Counted from the first letter of the stretch, positions 24,504-34,997 are shown. The stretch is DNA of 64,000 bases from Longimycelium tulufanense (GCF_014645795.1 NZ_BMMK01000010.1:139730-203729); one strand, 5' to 3'. Notes: a model not told the origin generated them from the letters alone. Numbers and translations: made by a program.

Positions 24504-25394
24504 GTGCAGAAGGTCAGGTTCGAGGTGGATGGCGCGACCGTGGTGGGCACCCTGCGCCATCCGGGTACCGACGGTCCGGTCCCGATCGTGGTGATGGCGC
24601 ACGGGTTCGCCCTGCTCGCCGCCAACGGACTGGAGCCGTTCGCGCAGCGGTTCGCCGAGCTGGGCCTGGCGGTGTTGACGTTCGACTACCGCGGCTTCGG
24701 GCCCAGCGGCGGCGAGCTGCGCCAGGACGTCGACCCCTGGCGGCAGCTCGACGACTGGCGCGCGGCGATCCGGTTCGCCCGCGCCGTGCCCGGCGTGGAT
24801 CCGGCCAAGGTCGTGTTGTGGGGGACGTCCTTCTCCGGCGGGCACGTCCTGGAGCTGGGCTCGGAGGACCCGAACCTGGCCGCCGTGGTATCCCAGGTGC
24901 CGCATGTCAGTGGCCGGGCGACGGTGTTGGCGATTCCGGTGGTCACGGCCGCGAAGCTGACTGTGCTCGGTGTCGTGGACTGTCTCGGGGGTGCGCTGGG
25001 TCGCGAGCCCGTCTACACGAAGTCCATCGGCCGCCCCGGGGAGACCGCGGGCATGAACCAGCCGGGCTCCTACGAGGGCTACACGGCGCTGATCGAGCCG
25101 GACAGCGGATGGCGCAACCAGATGACGGCGCGCATCGCGTTGAAGTTGCCGTTCTTCAGCCCGAACCTGCATGCCGCGCGGAGCACGGTGCCGACGTTCA
25201 TCGGCGTCGCCGTGGATGACCGGGTCACCCCCGCCAAGCCGGCCCGGAAGCTGGCCAAGCGGATGGGTGCGGAGCTGCACGAGTACCCCGGCGGCCACTT
25301 TGACGTCTACCGCGGGGAAGGCTTCGACCGGATCGTCGCGGACGAGGTGGCGTTCCTGCGCGCGAAGCTCGGCCTGCCGGCAACGCGGTCATAG
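24504..25394 (+). CDS. Alpha/beta hydrolase
   Basis: The 296-residue product has HGFALLAANG (oxyanion region), TFDYRGFGPSGG, the nucleophile elbow GTSFSGG, an acid in VAVDDRVTP and the catalytic His in YPGGHFDVY. It is similar to DUF1100/dienelactone-type serine hydrolases that take small ester or peptide substrates. GTG 24504 has a CGGAGG site. It is a single gene. Substrate unknown. Confidence 0.87.
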   Translation: MQKVRFEVDGATVVGTLRHPGTDGPVPIVVMAHGFALLAANGLEPFAQRFAELGLAVLTFDYRGFGPSGGELRQDVDPWRQLDDWRAAIRFARAVPGVDPAKVVLWGTSFSGGHVLELGSEDPNLAAVVSQVPHVSGRATVLAIPVVTAAKLTVLGVVDCLGGALGREPVYTKSIGRPGETAGMNQPGSYEGYTALIEPDSGWRNQMTARIALKLPFFSPNLHAARSTVPTFIGVAVDDRVTPAKPARKLAKRMGAELHEYPGGHFDVYRGEGFDRIVADEVAFLRAKLGLPATRS

Positions 25395-25768
25395 GCGGTA
25401 CAACGGTACTGGGCACGCGGCTGCAGGCCCAGCCATTGGCGGTGGGTCCGTCCCCATCGTCCATCCCGTCGCCACGCCCGGCACCGCGATGCGGCCGAGA
25501 GTGCCGCGACGTGCCTGCTCGTTCCGGTCGGCGCCCTGTTTACACGTCAACCTTGTTGCGCCGGAAACACGCCGGGCGCCCACCGGGTTCTCGGCGTCGA
25601 ACCGATGCCGGTGCACAACCACGACCGCTCACCAATCTGCACCCTGGGCTGACCTGGTCGACACACACCGAACCAACAATCGAACGGAACACTGAACAAC
25701 GATTTCACTCAATCCGGAAGAAAAGGGTGCGGGCGGGTGTCGCCCACCCGCCCGCACGGTCACACCTG
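25395..25768. other. Intergenic region containing a terminator
   Basis: About 370 bp lies between the hydrolase (plus strand) and the small secreted protein (minus strand), whose 3' ends converge. I see no gene. The only clear element is the strong stem-loop near its right end, listed separately. Confidence 0.5.
25727..25757 (-). terminator. Intrinsic terminator of the small secreted protein gene
   Basis: A 13-bp perfect stem (25727-25739 with 25745-25757), 5-base loop, is followed on the minus strand by a T-rich run (CCCTTTTCTT). It lies 12 bp after the stop of the 25769 gene. Confidence 0.75.
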
Positions 25769-26179
25769 TCAGGCGTCCTCGAGCCAGGCGTTGAAGGTCG
25801 TTCCGTAGGCGTCCCAGGTCTTCGTGTAACCGTTCTTGCAGAAGGTCACGTACCCGCTGTAGAAGTCCATGCCAGCGGCAGCCTTCGCGTGCACCCGAAC
25901 CTGGGTCCCCTCGGCGATCTCCGCGCGCCCCATGTCGATGGTGCGGGACTGCGCGACCGGGAAGCTCCCGGTCCAGGACGTCTCGACACCACCCTTCGTC
26001 TGCATCTGGAACCACATGACGTAGGCGCCCTTGTTGTTCACCGTGAAATTCTGGTAACACTGCCCGGCCGCAGTGGCGGCCGGCTGGTCGGCGTGCGGCT
26101 GTTCCTGGGCCATCGCCTGCGGTGCGGCCAGCATTGCCAGGCCGGCGAGCGCGGCGACGACGAGACTCCGAGCCTTCAT
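25769..26179 (-). CDS. Small secreted protein of unknown function
   Basis: The 136-residue product has an N-terminal signal peptide (MKARSLVVAALAGLAMLAAPQAMA, cleavage about residue 25). The mature part of about 110 residues has two cysteines (GQCYQNF and VTFCKNG) that probably form one disulfide, and is rich in aromatic residues and strands. No enzyme motif is visible. ATG 26179 has AGGAGG nine bases upstream. It has its own terminator and a 467-bp upstream region, so it is separately regulated. It could be an inhibitor-like or carbohydrate-binding secreted protein. Confidence 0.8.
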   Translation of the reverse strand: MKARSLVVAALAGLAMLAAPQAMAQEQPHADQPAATAAGQCYQNFTVNNKGAYVMWFQMQTKGGVETSWTGSFPVAQSRTIDMGRAEIAEGTQVRVHAKAAAGMDFYSGYVTFCKNGYTKTWDAYGTTFNAWLEDA

Positions 26180-26646
26180 GAACACATTCCTCCTGGGGCA
26201 AATTTCCCGGGCGAGGCGGTACCGCTGCCATCATCCAAACCAGCGGGAGAACAACAAACAACGCCCAACAAAAATATTCACCTCTCCGCCGGAGGAACCC
26301 ACCCCGTCAGACCAGAAGAAATTCTTCGTCACACCCGAAAGCACGCTCCGGCAACGTTTTCCCGCACGTGCCGTAACCAAGGTCTACCGGATGCGCCGAG
26401 TGCACCTGGGTCGACCCAACGGTATTGACACCGCCACCGCACCCGAAAATCGGTCAACCAAAGCCCGCTCATTCCACCCGGGAGGAGCAGGCCAGAAATT
26501 GCTGCGCGGAACAAATGTGGAAACGTCGACGCGAGGGTCCGGGCACGGTGGGTGGCGCTGGCGGACCCGGCGGACACACGTCGCGCCGGCACCCTTGCGG
26601 GGCGTGGCCCGAACCGGTGCCGGCGCGAGACGTCGCGGGTGCCCGC
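26180..26646. other. Intergenic region upstream of the small secreted gene
   Basis: 467 bp of lower GC has no supported gene. It contains AT-rich patches near 26235-26290 that may be the promoter of the small secreted protein (minus strand), and the 3' flank of ilvE on the right. Confidence 0.45.
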
Positions 26647-27747
26647 TCAGGCGAGGCGGGTCATCCAGCCGTGCGGGTCGGCCACCAAGCCCCGCTGGAT
26701 GTCGGTGAGATGGCGACGCAGCCGCATCGAGACCTCACCGGCCGCACCGTTGTTGATCAGGAACTCGCCATGCGCGTGCTTGACCCGGCCCACCGGGGTG
26801 ATCACGGCCGCCGTGCCGCAGGCGAAGACCTCAGTGATATCACCGGAGGCCACACCCTTCTCCCACTCGTCGGTGGAGATCCGCCGCTCCTCCACCCCCA
26901 GGCCCAGGTCCCGCCCCAGCTGGAGCAACGAGCTGCGGATGACGCCCGGCAGCAGGCTGCCGGTCAGCTCCGGGGTGACCAGCCGCGCCTGGGCGCCCGA
27001 GCCGAAGACGAAGAACAGGTTCATCCCGCCCATCTCCTCGACCCACTGCCGCTCGCAGGCGTCCAGCCACACCACCTGGTCGCAGCCCTGCTCGGCGGCC
27101 TCGGCCTGCGCCCGCAGGGAAGCGGCGTAGTTCCCGGCGAACTTGGCGGCGCCGGTGCCGCCGGGGCACGCCCGCACGTACTCGGTGGACAGCCACACGC
27201 TCACCGGCTTGACGCCGCCCGGGAAGTAGGAACCCGCCGGCGAGGCGATCAGCAGGTAGCGGTACTCCTTGGCCGGCCGCACCCCCAGGCCCCGCTCGGT
27301 GGCGATCATGAACGGCCGCAGGTACAGCGACTCCTCCTCCTCGCTGGGGACCCACTCGCGGTCCACCGCCACCAGCTCGCGCAGCGAGTCGAGGAACACC
27401 CCGTCGGGCAGCTCGGGCATGGCCAGCCGGCGCGCCGAGGAGCGGAGCCGGGCCGCGTTGGCCTCGGGACGGAACGAGGCGATCGAGCCGTCGGGCTGGC
27501 GGTACGCCTTGAGGCCCTCGAAGATGGCCTGCCCGTAGTGCAGCACCATGGCCGCCGGGTCCAGCTCGAACGGCCGGTACGGCTCGACCCGGGCGTCGTG
27601 CCAGCCCTGGTCCGGGTTGTGGTCGATCGCCACCATGTGGTCGGTGAAGTGCTGCCCGAAACCCGGGTTGGCCAGGACCTCGGCCCGCCGCCGCGGCGGG
27701 ACCGGGTTCGGGTGCGGGGTCCGGGAGAACGGCAACGCTGACGTCAT
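26647..27747 (-). CDS. ilvE: Branched-chain amino acid aminotransferase
   Basis: This 366-residue fold-type IV PLP enzyme transaminates valine, leucine and isoleucine. Motifs: [14 protein letters not shown] near residue 70, the PLP-lysine in [12 protein letters not shown] near 205, [22 protein letters not shown], and [19 protein letters not shown], the phosphate-binding turn. The ATG at 27747 fits the usual actinobacterial length; the frame extends 32 codons further without homology. A TTACGGT box 10-15 bases upstream suggests a very short leader. It sits in the conserved cob-ilvE-pepA neighbourhood. Confidence 0.93.
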   Translation of the reverse strand: MTSALPFSRTPHPNPVPPRRRAEVLANPGFGQHFTDHMVAIDHNPDQGWHDARVEPYRPFELDPAAMVLHYGQAIFEGLKAYRQPDGSIASFRPEANAARLRSSARRLAMPELPDGVFLDSLRELVAVDREWVPSEEEESLYLRPFMIATERGLGVRPAKEYRYLLIASPAGSYFPGGVKPVSVWLSTEYVRACPGGTGAAKFAGNYAASLRAQAEAAEQGCDQVVWLDACERQWVEEMGGMNLFFVFGSGAQARLVTPELTGSLLPGVIRSSLLQLGRDLGLGVEERRISTDEWEKGVASGDITEVFACGTAAVITPVGRVKHAHGEFLINNGAAGEVSMRLRRHLTDIQRGLVADPHGWMTRLA

Positions 27748-27860
27748 GCGAGCACCGTAACCCACGGTCTTGACCCCGAAAGTCTTGTTCCCACTTGTCG
27801 GGCTTCCAACCATTCTGCGATCACCTCCACGCGAGGGGTCCACGGGCTCACGATCACACC

Positions 27861-28010
27861 GTGGCCGCCCACCGGGAGCCGGACGAGGCGCCCCGCCCCA
27901 CCAGTGTCCCCGACGAACTACGGACGGCGGGCCTGGCCGGGCTCCTGCCGCTGGGCCGGGGGCTGGCCGTGCTCGTGGCCCTCCTCGCCCCGCTCGACGC
28001 CATCCTGTGA
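27861..28010 (+). CDS. Possible small protein (49 aa)
   Basis: A GTG frame of 49 codons has strongly GC-biased third positions and a hydrophobic C-terminal half ([26 protein letters not shown]), which could be one membrane helix. It ends 14 bp before a strong stem-loop. There is no clear ribosome site and no family resemblance. It may be a small membrane peptide or a chance frame. Confidence 0.3.
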   Translation: MAAHREPDEAPRPTSVPDELRTAGLAGLLPLGRGLAVLVALLAPLDAIL

Positions 28011-28024
28011 CGCCATCCTGTTCT

Positions 28025-28056
28025 GAGTCGCACGGCGGTCCACCGCCGTGCGACTC
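28025..28056. terminator. Strong bidirectional stem-loop
   Basis: A 14-bp perfect stem (28025-28038 with 28043-28056) and 4-base loop lies between the possible small plus-strand gene and the 3' end of the minus-strand MmcQ-like gene. There is no long U-run. Confidence 0.65.
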
Positions 28057-28121
28057 CGCTGGCCCCGACCCGGATCACCGCTCCGGGGCGGGTAGATCGC
28101 GCCCCACGCTCCAGAATGCGG

Positions 28122-28460
28122 TCACGTGCCGGCGTCGAACTCGGTGACGACGCGTTTCGGTGCGGTGCGTCGCCACGCCTCGGTCAGCAGGTCGCACACC
28201 TCACCGTGGTCCGCGGTCCGTACCACGACGGACACCCAGCCGTAGCGGCCCACGTAGGCGGCAACCGAGTAGATGTCTGGGCGGGCGCTGGTCAAGGCCG
28301 CCTGCACGTCGGGGGTCGCCTTGATGCTCGCGGCGAGGCCGTCCGCCGACAGCATCGCGAAGATCTTGCGGCGCACCCGGAACGTCGACAGGCCCCAGGT
28401 CTCGACCTCCTCCACCGCCGGCAACGACAACGCGTGCCACCGCAGGTCCGCGGCCCTCAT
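28122..28460 (-). CDS. MmcQ/YjbR family protein
   Basis: The 112-residue product matches the small MmcQ/YjbR (CyaY-like fold) family: LPAVEEVETWGLSTFRVRRKIFAML at the N-terminus, YVGRYGWVSVVV and a C-terminal LLTEAWRRTAPKR. A nucleic-acid-binding role has been proposed for the family, and none is proven. ATG 28460 overlaps the stop of the DUF402 gene (ATGA). It ends just before the strong stem-loop at 28025-28056. Confidence 0.85.
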   Translation of the reverse strand: MRAADLRWHALSLPAVEEVETWGLSTFRVRRKIFAMLSADGLAASIKATPDVQAALTSARPDIYSVAAYVGRYGWVSVVVRTADHGEVCDLLTEAWRRTAPKRVVTEFDAGT

Positions 28461-29107
28461 CCCGCCGCCCCGACCGCGTCCGGCAGCCGGGGTCGGTCCC
28501 ACCCCGGCTCGGGCCGGAAGTCGCACCACGTGCCGTCGAACGGGAACCGCCCCGCCTCGGCCAACGCGATCATCCGCTCCCCCTCCGCCCGCAGCTGGGC
28601 CATCTCCGCCGCGGTGAACAGCCCGGCGTCGACCGCCGCCCCGGCCTCGTCCTCGTCCTTCCACTCCCAGCCACGGTCCGGTGAGACCCGGAGGTCGAGC
28701 ACGCCGTCCCGGCGGTCGACGGTATGCGCCGTGCGTCCCACCGGCACCTCGAGGTTCACGTACCAGTGGTGGAAGGTGCCGTCCGGCTCGAAGAACCACC
28801 ACACGCTCGACCACGAGTCCTCGTCGATCAGTCGCACGTTCGAGGTGCGGTGCCACCGGCTGCGGAAACGCTCGCGCGGCAACGTGAAACGCTCGGTCAG
28901 CGAGGCATCCCGCTGGTCGCGGCCATCGACGAGTCTCGTCCCCACGATCTCGGTGTCGACGGGCAACCAGGCGAGCAGGACCGACCCGTCATCGCGAAGT
29001 GTGCGCATCGGATGGTGTTGGCCCAGGCTGCCGTCACGTCGCACGAACCGCAGCACGGCGGTCTCACCCGGCTGCCACACCCGGCCGCCGTCAGCCAACA
29101 CACCCAT
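28457..29107 (-). CDS. DUF402 (FomD-like) domain protein
   Basis: The product is about 216 residues. The family pattern is seen in VWWFFEPDGTFHHWYVNLEVPVGR, DRRDGVLDLRVSPDRGWEWKDEDE with its cluster of acids, and a C-terminal helix. FomD-type proteins are metal-dependent nucleotide/CMP-phosphonate hydrolases, and the acidic motif fits a metal site. ATG 29107 is chosen because GGAG lies eight bases upstream; the frame is open to 29140. It is coupled to the MmcQ-like gene. Confidence 0.82.
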   Translation of the reverse strand: MGVLADGGRVWQPGETAVLRFVRRDGSLGQHHPMRTLRDDGSVLLAWLPVDTEIVGTRLVDGRDQRDASLTERFTLPRERFRSRWHRTSNVRLIDEDSWSSVWWFFEPDGTFHHWYVNLEVPVGRTAHTVDRRDGVLDLRVSPDRGWEWKDEDEAGAAVDAGLFTAAEMAQLRAEGERMIALAEAGRFPFDGTWCDFRPEPGWDRPRLPDAVGAAG

Positions 29108-29286
29108 CACCCGATCTCCATTCCGCAAACGGCCCGACATTCTCGCCGGGCGTGAGCCTGTCGCGACTGCGGCGGCACGTCTCGCGGCGCCGCGAAATCC
29201 GGCTGCCTACGCGAGAACGCATCGTGTCAGGACGGAGACACGACCAGATCACCAAGGCCGCGAACCAGAAGCCGGGACTTCGCCCG

Positions 29287-30558
29287 CTACCAACGCCGCG
29301 CGATCACCGCACCGGCGCCGGCGCCGATCGCGGCGATCCCCAAGGTGGCGATCAGCAGGGGCACCGGTGCGCACATCCCGAGGATCACCGAGACAACCAT
29401 CCCCACGCAGGCGGCCCGCATCGGCCAGACCGGCCCGTCCTGCAGGATCAGACGCGCCGCGGCGCTGGCGAAGGCGTAGTAGAAGAGCAGGCAGCTCGCG
29501 GCCAGCTGCAGGGCGAGCACGGGCCCGAGCGTCACGGTCAACGCGGCCGCGAGCCCGCCGCTGACCACGTCCAGCCGCCACGGGCCACGCCGGCCGACCG
29601 CGACCGTGGCCCGCACCGGCACGTCCCGGCCGCGAATCGCCGCCACCGCGGTGTTGCGGATCGCGGCCAGTGCGACGATCAGCAGCGGCAGCATCGCGGC
29701 CGCCGCCCCGACCGCCACCAGCGGTCGCAACGTCGCGGCATCGGCAGCCACCAGCAGGTCGCCCAACGGTGCCCGGGACAGTGCCAGCCGGGCAGCCCCC
29801 AGCTGGTACAGCAGGGCGGCACCGACGATGAGCTGTGTCACCACGGCGGCCACCATGACGATGGGCAACGCGATCCTAAGCGTGCGTTGCGGGTAACGCT
29901 CGGCCGGCGAGGGCGGCGAGGTCAGCCGCTCGAAACCGGCGAAGTGGAAGAACGAGACCGCGGCGGCGGCCAACAGGCCCCGCGGGTTGTCCGCACCCGG
30001 CATGCCCGGCTGCGCCACCGGCGGCGGACCTTCCGGGGGCAGGGCGAAGGCCGCGACCACCACAACCGCCAGCACCGCGAGGACGACGGGGACCAGCCGC
30101 CACCCCCAGGCCCGCAGCCGCAGCTTCGCGACGTTGAACGCGACGCCGAGAACGATCGCCGCCACGGCGACCACCTCGGGCCGGTTCGGCGCCGTGTAGG
30201 CGCCCAGCGTGCCGGCGATCGCGGCGGCCGCCGCGGACCGCCCGGCCAGGGCCAGTGCCCCGGCGATGCGCGCGGGCACCGGACCGAGCTGGTCGCGGAT
30301 GTAGGTGTAGCTGCCGCCAGGCTCGCCGTGTGCGGCGGAGGCGCCCGCGCTGGCCAGGACGAAGCAGGTGGTGGCGAGCGCGGTGAGCACCAGGGCGAGG
30401 AGGAACCACCGACCCGCGAGCGCTGCGGCGGGCGCCGGTCCGAGGAAGACCCCCGCACCCACCATCCCACCGAGTCCGAGCAGGACGGTCGTGGGAATGG
30501 ACCGGGTCAGGGGGCCGGTGCTGGACGCGCTCGGCTGCTGCTGCAGCTCTTGCGTCAC
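29287..30558 (-). CDS. APC-superfamily amino acid permease
   Basis: The product is about 423 residues with roughly 11-12 hydrophobic segments. The first one carries LGLGGMVGAGVFLGPAPA, the APC substrate-binding glycine motif, and EPGGSYTYIRDQLGP follows TM2-3. It probably exports or imports an amino acid or amine. GTG 30558 (or 30567) is the start. It is monocistronic and divergent from pepA, which lies about 145 bp away. Confidence 0.87.
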   Translation of the reverse strand: MTQELQQQPSASSTGPLTRSIPTTVLLGLGGMVGAGVFLGPAPAAALAGRWFLLALVLTALATTCFVLASAGASAAHGEPGGSYTYIRDQLGPVPARIAGALALAGRSAAAAAIAGTLGAYTAPNRPEVVAVAAIVLGVAFNVAKLRLRAWGWRLVPVVLAVLAVVVVAAFALPPEGPPPVAQPGMPGADNPRGLLAAAAVSFFHFAGFERLTSPPSPAERYPQRTLRIALPIVMVAAVVTQLIVGAALLYQLGAARLALSRAPLGDLLVAADAATLRPLVAVGAAAAMLPLLIVALAAIRNTAVAAIRGRDVPVRATVAVGRRGPWRLDVVSGGLAAALTVTLGPVLALQLAASCLLFYYAFASAAARLILQDGPVWPMRAACVGMVVSVILGMCAPVPLLIATLGIAAIGAGAGAVIARRW

Positions 30559-30703
30559 GCGCCCCACCGTGCCAGATCCGAGTGGACTTCGGAAACCACC
30601 TGACGGCTGATCCTGCCACGACCCGGATTAGCATCAGCCGAGTTCCTCACGGTCCGTAGCACATCCCGGCCCGTGCGTCCCGGAGTCCACAAAGGAGCCA
30701 CCC

Positions 30704-32197
30704 GTGACCTTGCCGAAGCTCGCGCTCACCGACAGTGATCCCGCCGGACTGCCCGTCGACGCGGTCGTCGTCGGCACGGTGCAGGGTCCCGACGGGTTGG
30801 AGCTCGCGCCGGGTGCGGAGCCGGTCGACGCCGCGTTCGGCGGTGGGCTGCTGGAGCTGTTGAAGCTGCTCGGCGCCACCGGCAAGGCCGACGAGGTCGT
30901 CAAGGTGCCCACCCGGGGCGCGGTCACCGCAGACGTGCTGATCGCGACGGGCCTGGGCCGCCCGGTGGACGAGGAGGTGACCGCCGAGCAGGTGCGGCGG
31001 GCCGCCGGGGCCGCCGCCCGCGCGTTGCGCGGCACCGCCAAGGCCGTCAGCACGCTGTCCGCCGTCGACCTCGCCGCAACCGCCCAGGGCACACTGCTCG
31101 GCGCCTATGTGTTCACCACCTACAAGTCCGACAAGGGCGACAACCCGGTCGGCCGCGTCGAGCTGGTGGCGCCCACCGACGGCACCGCGCGGGAGCACAA
31201 GGCCACGGTGAAGGCGGCGACCGCGATCGCCGAGGCGGTGTGCACGGCCCGCGACTTCGTCAACACCCCGCCGAACGAGCTGCACCCGGCCGCCTTTGCC
31301 GAGCGCGCCGCCGAGCTGGGCCGCGAGGCCGGCCTGGAGGTCGAGGTGCTGGACGAGAAGGCACTGCGCAAGGGCGGCTACGGCGGCATCCTCGGTGTCG
31401 GCGGCGGATCCGCCCGCCCGCCACGGCTGGTGCGGTTGCGGTACAAGGGCCCGCGCGCCAAGAAGAAGGTCGCGCTGGTGGGCAAGGGCATCACCTTCGA
31501 CACCGGCGGCATCTCCATCAAGCCCGCGGCCAAGATGGAGGAGATGACCTCCGACATGGCCGGGGCCGCCGGGGTCATCGCCGGCGTGTTGCTGGCCGCC
31601 AAGCTCAAGTACCCGCTGGAGGTCGTGGCCTGGGCCCCGATGGCGGAGAACATGCCCTCCGGCACCGCATACCGGCCCGGCGACGTGCTCACCACCTACA
31701 GCGGCAAGACCGTCGAGGTGCTCAACACCGACGCCGAGGGCCGGCTGATCCTGTGCGACGCGATCAGCCGCGCCTGTGCGGAGGAGCCCGACTACCTGAT
31801 CGAGACCTCGACGCTGACCGGCGCCGCGGTCGTGGCGCTGGGCACGCGCACGGCCGGTGTGATGGGCTCGGCGGAGTTCCGGGACCGCGTTGCCGAGCTC
31901 GCGCGGGCCAACGGCGAGTCGGCGTGGCCGATGCCGCTGCCCGAGGAGCTGCGTGCCGACCTCGACTCGCGGCTGGCGGACCTGGCCAATATCACCGGTC
32001 ACCGTTGGGGCGGCATGCTCGCCGCCGGCCTGTTCCTGCGCGAGTTCGTGGCCGAGGGCGTGTCCTGGGCGCACATCGACATCGCCGGTCCCGCCTACAA
32101 CTCCGGTGGCCCGCACGGCTACACGGCCAAGGGCGGCACGGGTGTGCCGGTGCGCACGATCGCCGCGGTCCTGGCGGACATCGCGGCCAACGGCTGA
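30704..32197 (+). CDS. pepA: Leucyl aminopeptidase (M17)
   Basis: The 497-residue enzyme releases N-terminal residues from peptides. The C-terminal catalytic half has the two-metal motifs [26 protein letters not shown], and [13 protein letters not shown], the family signature. The N-terminal half is the usual macro-domain-like part. GTG 30704 has an AAAGGAG site. It is the equivalent of Rv2213 in the conserved block and is followed by its own stem-loop. Confidence 0.93.
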   Translation: MTLPKLALTDSDPAGLPVDAVVVGTVQGPDGLELAPGAEPVDAAFGGGLLELLKLLGATGKADEVVKVPTRGAVTADVLIATGLGRPVDEEVTAEQVRRAAGAAARALRGTAKAVSTLSAVDLAATAQGTLLGAYVFTTYKSDKGDNPVGRVELVAPTDGTAREHKATVKAATAIAEAVCTARDFVNTPPNELHPAAFAERAAELGREAGLEVEVLDEKALRKGGYGGILGVGGGSARPPRLVRLRYKGPRAKKKVALVGKGITFDTGGISIKPAAKMEEMTSDMAGAAGVIAGVLLAAKLKYPLEVVAWAPMAENMPSGTAYRPGDVLTTYSGKTVEVLNTDAEGRLILCDAISRACAEEPDYLIETSTLTGAAVVALGTRTAGVMGSAEFRDRVAELARANGESAWPMPLPEELRADLDSRLADLANITGHRWGGMLAAGLFLREFVAEGVSWAHIDIAGPAYNSGGPHGYTAKGGTGVPVRTIAAVLADIAANG

Positions 32198-32218
32198 CCC
32201 AAGACCTTTGTCGACCGG

Positions 32219-32245
32219 CTGTCCCCGGCCTCAGACCGGGGACAG
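32219..32245 (+). terminator. Stem-loop after pepA
   Basis: Arms CTGTCCCCGG (32219-32228) and CCGGGGACAG (32236-32245) with a 7-base loop lie 21 bp after the pepA stop. There is no U-tract. Confidence 0.6.
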
Positions 32246-32430
32246 TCAGTCCCGCCGTCGGCAACGCAGCGATCGGTCCATGTCCCGCCGCCGGAACCGG
32301 CGACCACACACGGCACGGACGCGTGCGACAGACGGGGAGACGAGGGAGATACAGGGTGTGCCCCGATCATGGGCACGTCCTTATCGTCTTTGCGGTCAAC
32401 AGGCCGGGGTAGTCGAGGCGGGGGTGGAAC

Positions 32431-32763
32431 GTGGTGATGTCGGGACTCGCGGGGCTGCCGAACCCGCCCTACTACGCGGTGATCTTCAGCTCCCGCCGGA
32501 CCGAGGTCGGGGACGGCTACGGCGTGACCGCCACGCAGATGGTCGAGCTGGCCGCCCGGCAGCCGGGTTTCCTGGGGGTGGAGAGCGCCCGGGACGTCAA
32601 CCTGGGCATCACGGTCTCGTACTGGCGGGACGAGGAGTCCATCCGGAACTGGCGGCGCAACGTCGAGCACATCGCGGCCCAGGAGCGGGGCCGGGCCGAC
32701 TGGTACGAGGCGTACGAGGTGCGGGTCGCCAAGGTGGAACGCGCCTACGGCTTCCAGCGCTGA
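32431..32763 (+). CDS. Antibiotic-biosynthesis-monooxygenase (ABM)-domain protein
   Basis: The product is about 110 residues (GTG 32431 or ATG 32437). The ABM dimeric alpha+beta fold is visible as YAVIFSSRRTEV, LAARQPGFLGVESARD, ITVSYWRDEESIRNWRRNVEHIAAQERGR and WYEAYEVRVAKVERAYGF, close to the ubiquitous stress-type ABM proteins. It may be a heme- or quinone-handling protein, with activity unproven. It is a single gene between pepA and lpdA. Confidence 0.85.
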   Translation: MVMSGLAGLPNPPYYAVIFSSRRTEVGDGYGVTATQMVELAARQPGFLGVESARDVNLGITVSYWRDEESIRNWRRNVEHIAAQERGRADWYEAYEVRVAKVERAYGFQR

Positions 32764-32932
32764 CCCGAATCTGTCAGTGGGACAACGCATTCGGCCGTTC
32801 TGGTGAGCGGGCTTCGCCAATGGCGGGGCCCGCTCCGTCGATTTCCGGGTCCGCCGCGTCGCGGCCGCGAGATCAGCAGCGCCCCGCCTGTTCTTTCCCC
32901 GTCGACCCGAAGGGCCCCGAACCTGCTGACCA

Positions 32933-33271
32933 CTACGAGCTGGCGTCCTTTTTCCGAAGTGCCCGCTGTCGCGCCGTGTAGTCGCGCATCCGCTGGGGGT
33001 AGCCGGTTTTCTGTACGTCGTAGAGCGGGATGCCCATCTTCCGCGCCCACCGGTGCGCCGCATCCGGGCCCGCGACCCGCCGCCGGGTCCACTCGCCGTC
33101 GTGTGCGATCAACACCACCGTGGTCTCGGTCACCGTGGTACGGGGTTCCAGGTACGCCTCGACGCCGCGCCGGCTGCTGGCCCAACCCTCCAGATATGTG
33201 GTGTCGGCGTCGGTCGCGGTGCGCAGCACCCCCTGCTTTCCACGCCGGCGGAACCGGTCGAACAGACCCAC
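32933..33271 (-). CDS. Conserved-type hypothetical protein
   Basis: This 112-residue soluble protein starts MGLFDRFRRRG after the GTG at 33271, which has GGGAGG seven bases upstream; the frame is open slightly further. It has a basic start, a strand-rich middle (TTVTETTVVLIAHDGEWTRRRV) and a helical tail ending KTGYPQRMRDYTARQRALRKKDAS. Similar short proteins beside lpd/sucB in actinobacteria are annotated as oxidoreductases without evidence. No catalytic motif is visible here. Confidence 0.72.
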   Translation of the reverse strand: MGLFDRFRRRGKQGVLRTATDADTTYLEGWASSRRGVEAYLEPRTTVTETTVVLIAHDGEWTRRRVAGPDAAHRWARKMGIPLYDVQKTGYPQRMRDYTARQRALRKKDASS

Positions 33272-33503
33272 CGAGCCACCTCCCACCTGCCGTTTCGTTC
33301 CCGATCATGCCGGTTCACCCAGTTTAGTGAGCACGGGCTTCCGTCAGGCGACATCGGTGCCGTCCCTCCTGCGGTCCACCGGTCGGTTCCGGTAAGCAGG
33401 CGCCGGGTGCGGCAGGCGCCCGGAAAGGAGGGCGGAGATCAGCACGACATGCGGCAACCCGCGTCGCAGACACTGCCGAACAGGTGACAAGATGGCGGAT
33501 GGC

Positions 33504-33523
33504 CGCGCGCCTACAGGCGCGCG
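33504..33523. promoter_or_regulatory. Near-perfect palindrome in the lpdA upstream region
   Basis: Arms CGCGCGCCT and AGGCGCGCG with a 2-base centre lie about 50 bp upstream of the lpdA GTG. It could be an operator or a leader hairpin. The low sequence complexity in a GC-rich genome lowers confidence. Confidence 0.25.
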
Positions 33524-33571
33524 TGGCATGCCTGACCTTCAGAAGTCAACGTTGCCTGTCGAGGAGATCCC

Positions 33572-34942
33572 GTGACCGACACCTCCGCCGACCTCGTGAT
33601 CCTCGGCGGCGGATCGGGCGGCTACGCCTGCGCCCTCCGCGCGGCACAGCTCGGCCTGTCCGTCGTCCTGGTGGAGAAGGACAAGCTCGGCGGCACCTGC
33701 CTGCACCGCGGGTGCATCCCGACCAAGGCGCTGCTGCACGCGGCGGAGGTCGCCGACCTGGCTCGCGAGGGCGACCAGTTGGGCATCAAGACCTCGCTGG
33801 AGGGCATCGACATCGCCGGTGTCAACTCCTACAAGGACGGTGTGGTCGGCCGGCTGTACAAGGGCCTGCAGGGGCTGGTGAAGTCGCGCGGCATCACCTA
33901 CGTCGAGGGCACCGGCCGCTTCGTCGCCCCGAACGCGGTCGAGGTCAACGGCCAGCGCTACACCGGCCGCAACGTCGTGCTCGCCACCGGCTCGTACGCG
34001 CGCAGCCTGCCCGGGCTGGAGATCGGCGGCCGGGTCATCACCAGCGACCAGGCACTGGCCCTGGACTCGGTGCCGGAGCGGGTGGTCGTCCTCGGCGGCG
34101 GTGTCATCGGCGTGGAGTTCGCCAGCGTGTGGCGGTCCTTCGGCGCCGACGTCACCATCGTCGAGGCCCTCCCCCGCCTGGTCCCGGCCGAGGACGAGTT
34201 CTGTTCCAAGCAGCTGGAGCGGGCCTTCCGCCGGCGCGGAATCACGTTCAGGACCGGCGTGAAGTTCACCGGCGCCACCCAGACCGGCACCGGCGTGTCG
34301 GTCAGCCTGGAGTCCGGCGAGCAGCTGGAGGCCGACGTGCTGCTGGTCGCGGTGGGCCGCGGGCCGAACAGCGCCGGCCACGGCTACGAGGAGGCCGGCA
34401 TCGCCATGGACCGCGGCTTCGTCCTCGCCGACGAGCGGCTGCGCACCAACCTGCCGAACGTGTACGCGGTCGGTGACCTGGTGCCGGGCCTGCAGCTGGC
34501 GCACCGCGGCTTCCAGCAGGGCATCTTCATCGCCGAGGAGGTCGCCGGGGCGAACCCGCGGCCGATCGAGGAGACCGGCATCCCGCGAGTCACCTACTGC
34601 GAGCCCGAGGTCGCCTCGGTGGGCCTGACCGAGGCGCAGGCCAAGGAACGGTACGGCGCCGTGGAGACCGTCACCTACGACCTGGCCGGCAACGGCAAGA
34701 GCCAGATCCTGAAGACGGCAGGCGCGATCAAGCTGGTGAAGGCCGCCGACGGCCCGGTGGTCGGGGTGCACATGGTCGGCTCGCGGGTCGGCGAACTCAT
34801 CGGCGAGGCCCAGCTCATCTACAACTGGGAGGCCCACGCCGACGACGTCGCACCGCTGGTGCACGCGCACCCCACCCAGAACGAAGCCCTCGGCGAGGCC
34901 CACCTGGCCCTGGCCGGCAAGCCGCTGCACGCGCACGGCTGA
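33572..34942 (+). CDS. lpdA: Dihydrolipoyl dehydrogenase (E3)
   Basis: The 456-residue flavoprotein reoxidises dihydrolipoamide of 2-oxoacid dehydrogenase complexes. Seen are [10 protein letters not shown] (FAD), the redox disulfide in [26 protein letters not shown] (NAD) and the C-terminal catalytic [15 protein letters not shown] 33572 has GAGGAG upstream. It is followed after 55 bp by sucB, so E3 and E2 are made together. Confidence 0.94.
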   Translation: MTDTSADLVILGGGSGGYACALRAAQLGLSVVLVEKDKLGGTCLHRGCIPTKALLHAAEVADLAREGDQLGIKTSLEGIDIAGVNSYKDGVVGRLYKGLQGLVKSRGITYVEGTGRFVAPNAVEVNGQRYTGRNVVLATGSYARSLPGLEIGGRVITSDQALALDSVPERVVVLGGGVIGVEFASVWRSFGADVTIVEALPRLVPAEDEFCSKQLERAFRRRGITFRTGVKFTGATQTGTGVSVSLESGEQLEADVLLVAVGRGPNSAGHGYEEAGIAMDRGFVLADERLRTNLPNVYAVGDLVPGLQLAHRGFQQGIFIAEEVAGANPRPIEETGIPRVTYCEPEVASVGLTEAQAKERYGAVETVTYDLAGNGKSQILKTAGAIKLVKAADGPVVGVHMVGSRVGELIGEAQLIYNWEAHADDVAPLVHAHPTQNEALGEAHLALAGKPLHAHG

Positions 34943-34997
34943 CGGGCGGGTCGAGGCAACAGCCAAGCCAGCACGAGCACTGAGGAGTCAGCGAACG

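Noticed and set aside
28116..29564. 482-residue plus-strand frame and the overlapping 534-residue frame at 28999-30603
   Set aside because: Antisense to the MmcQ-like, DUF402 and permease genes; compositionally biased and without domains.
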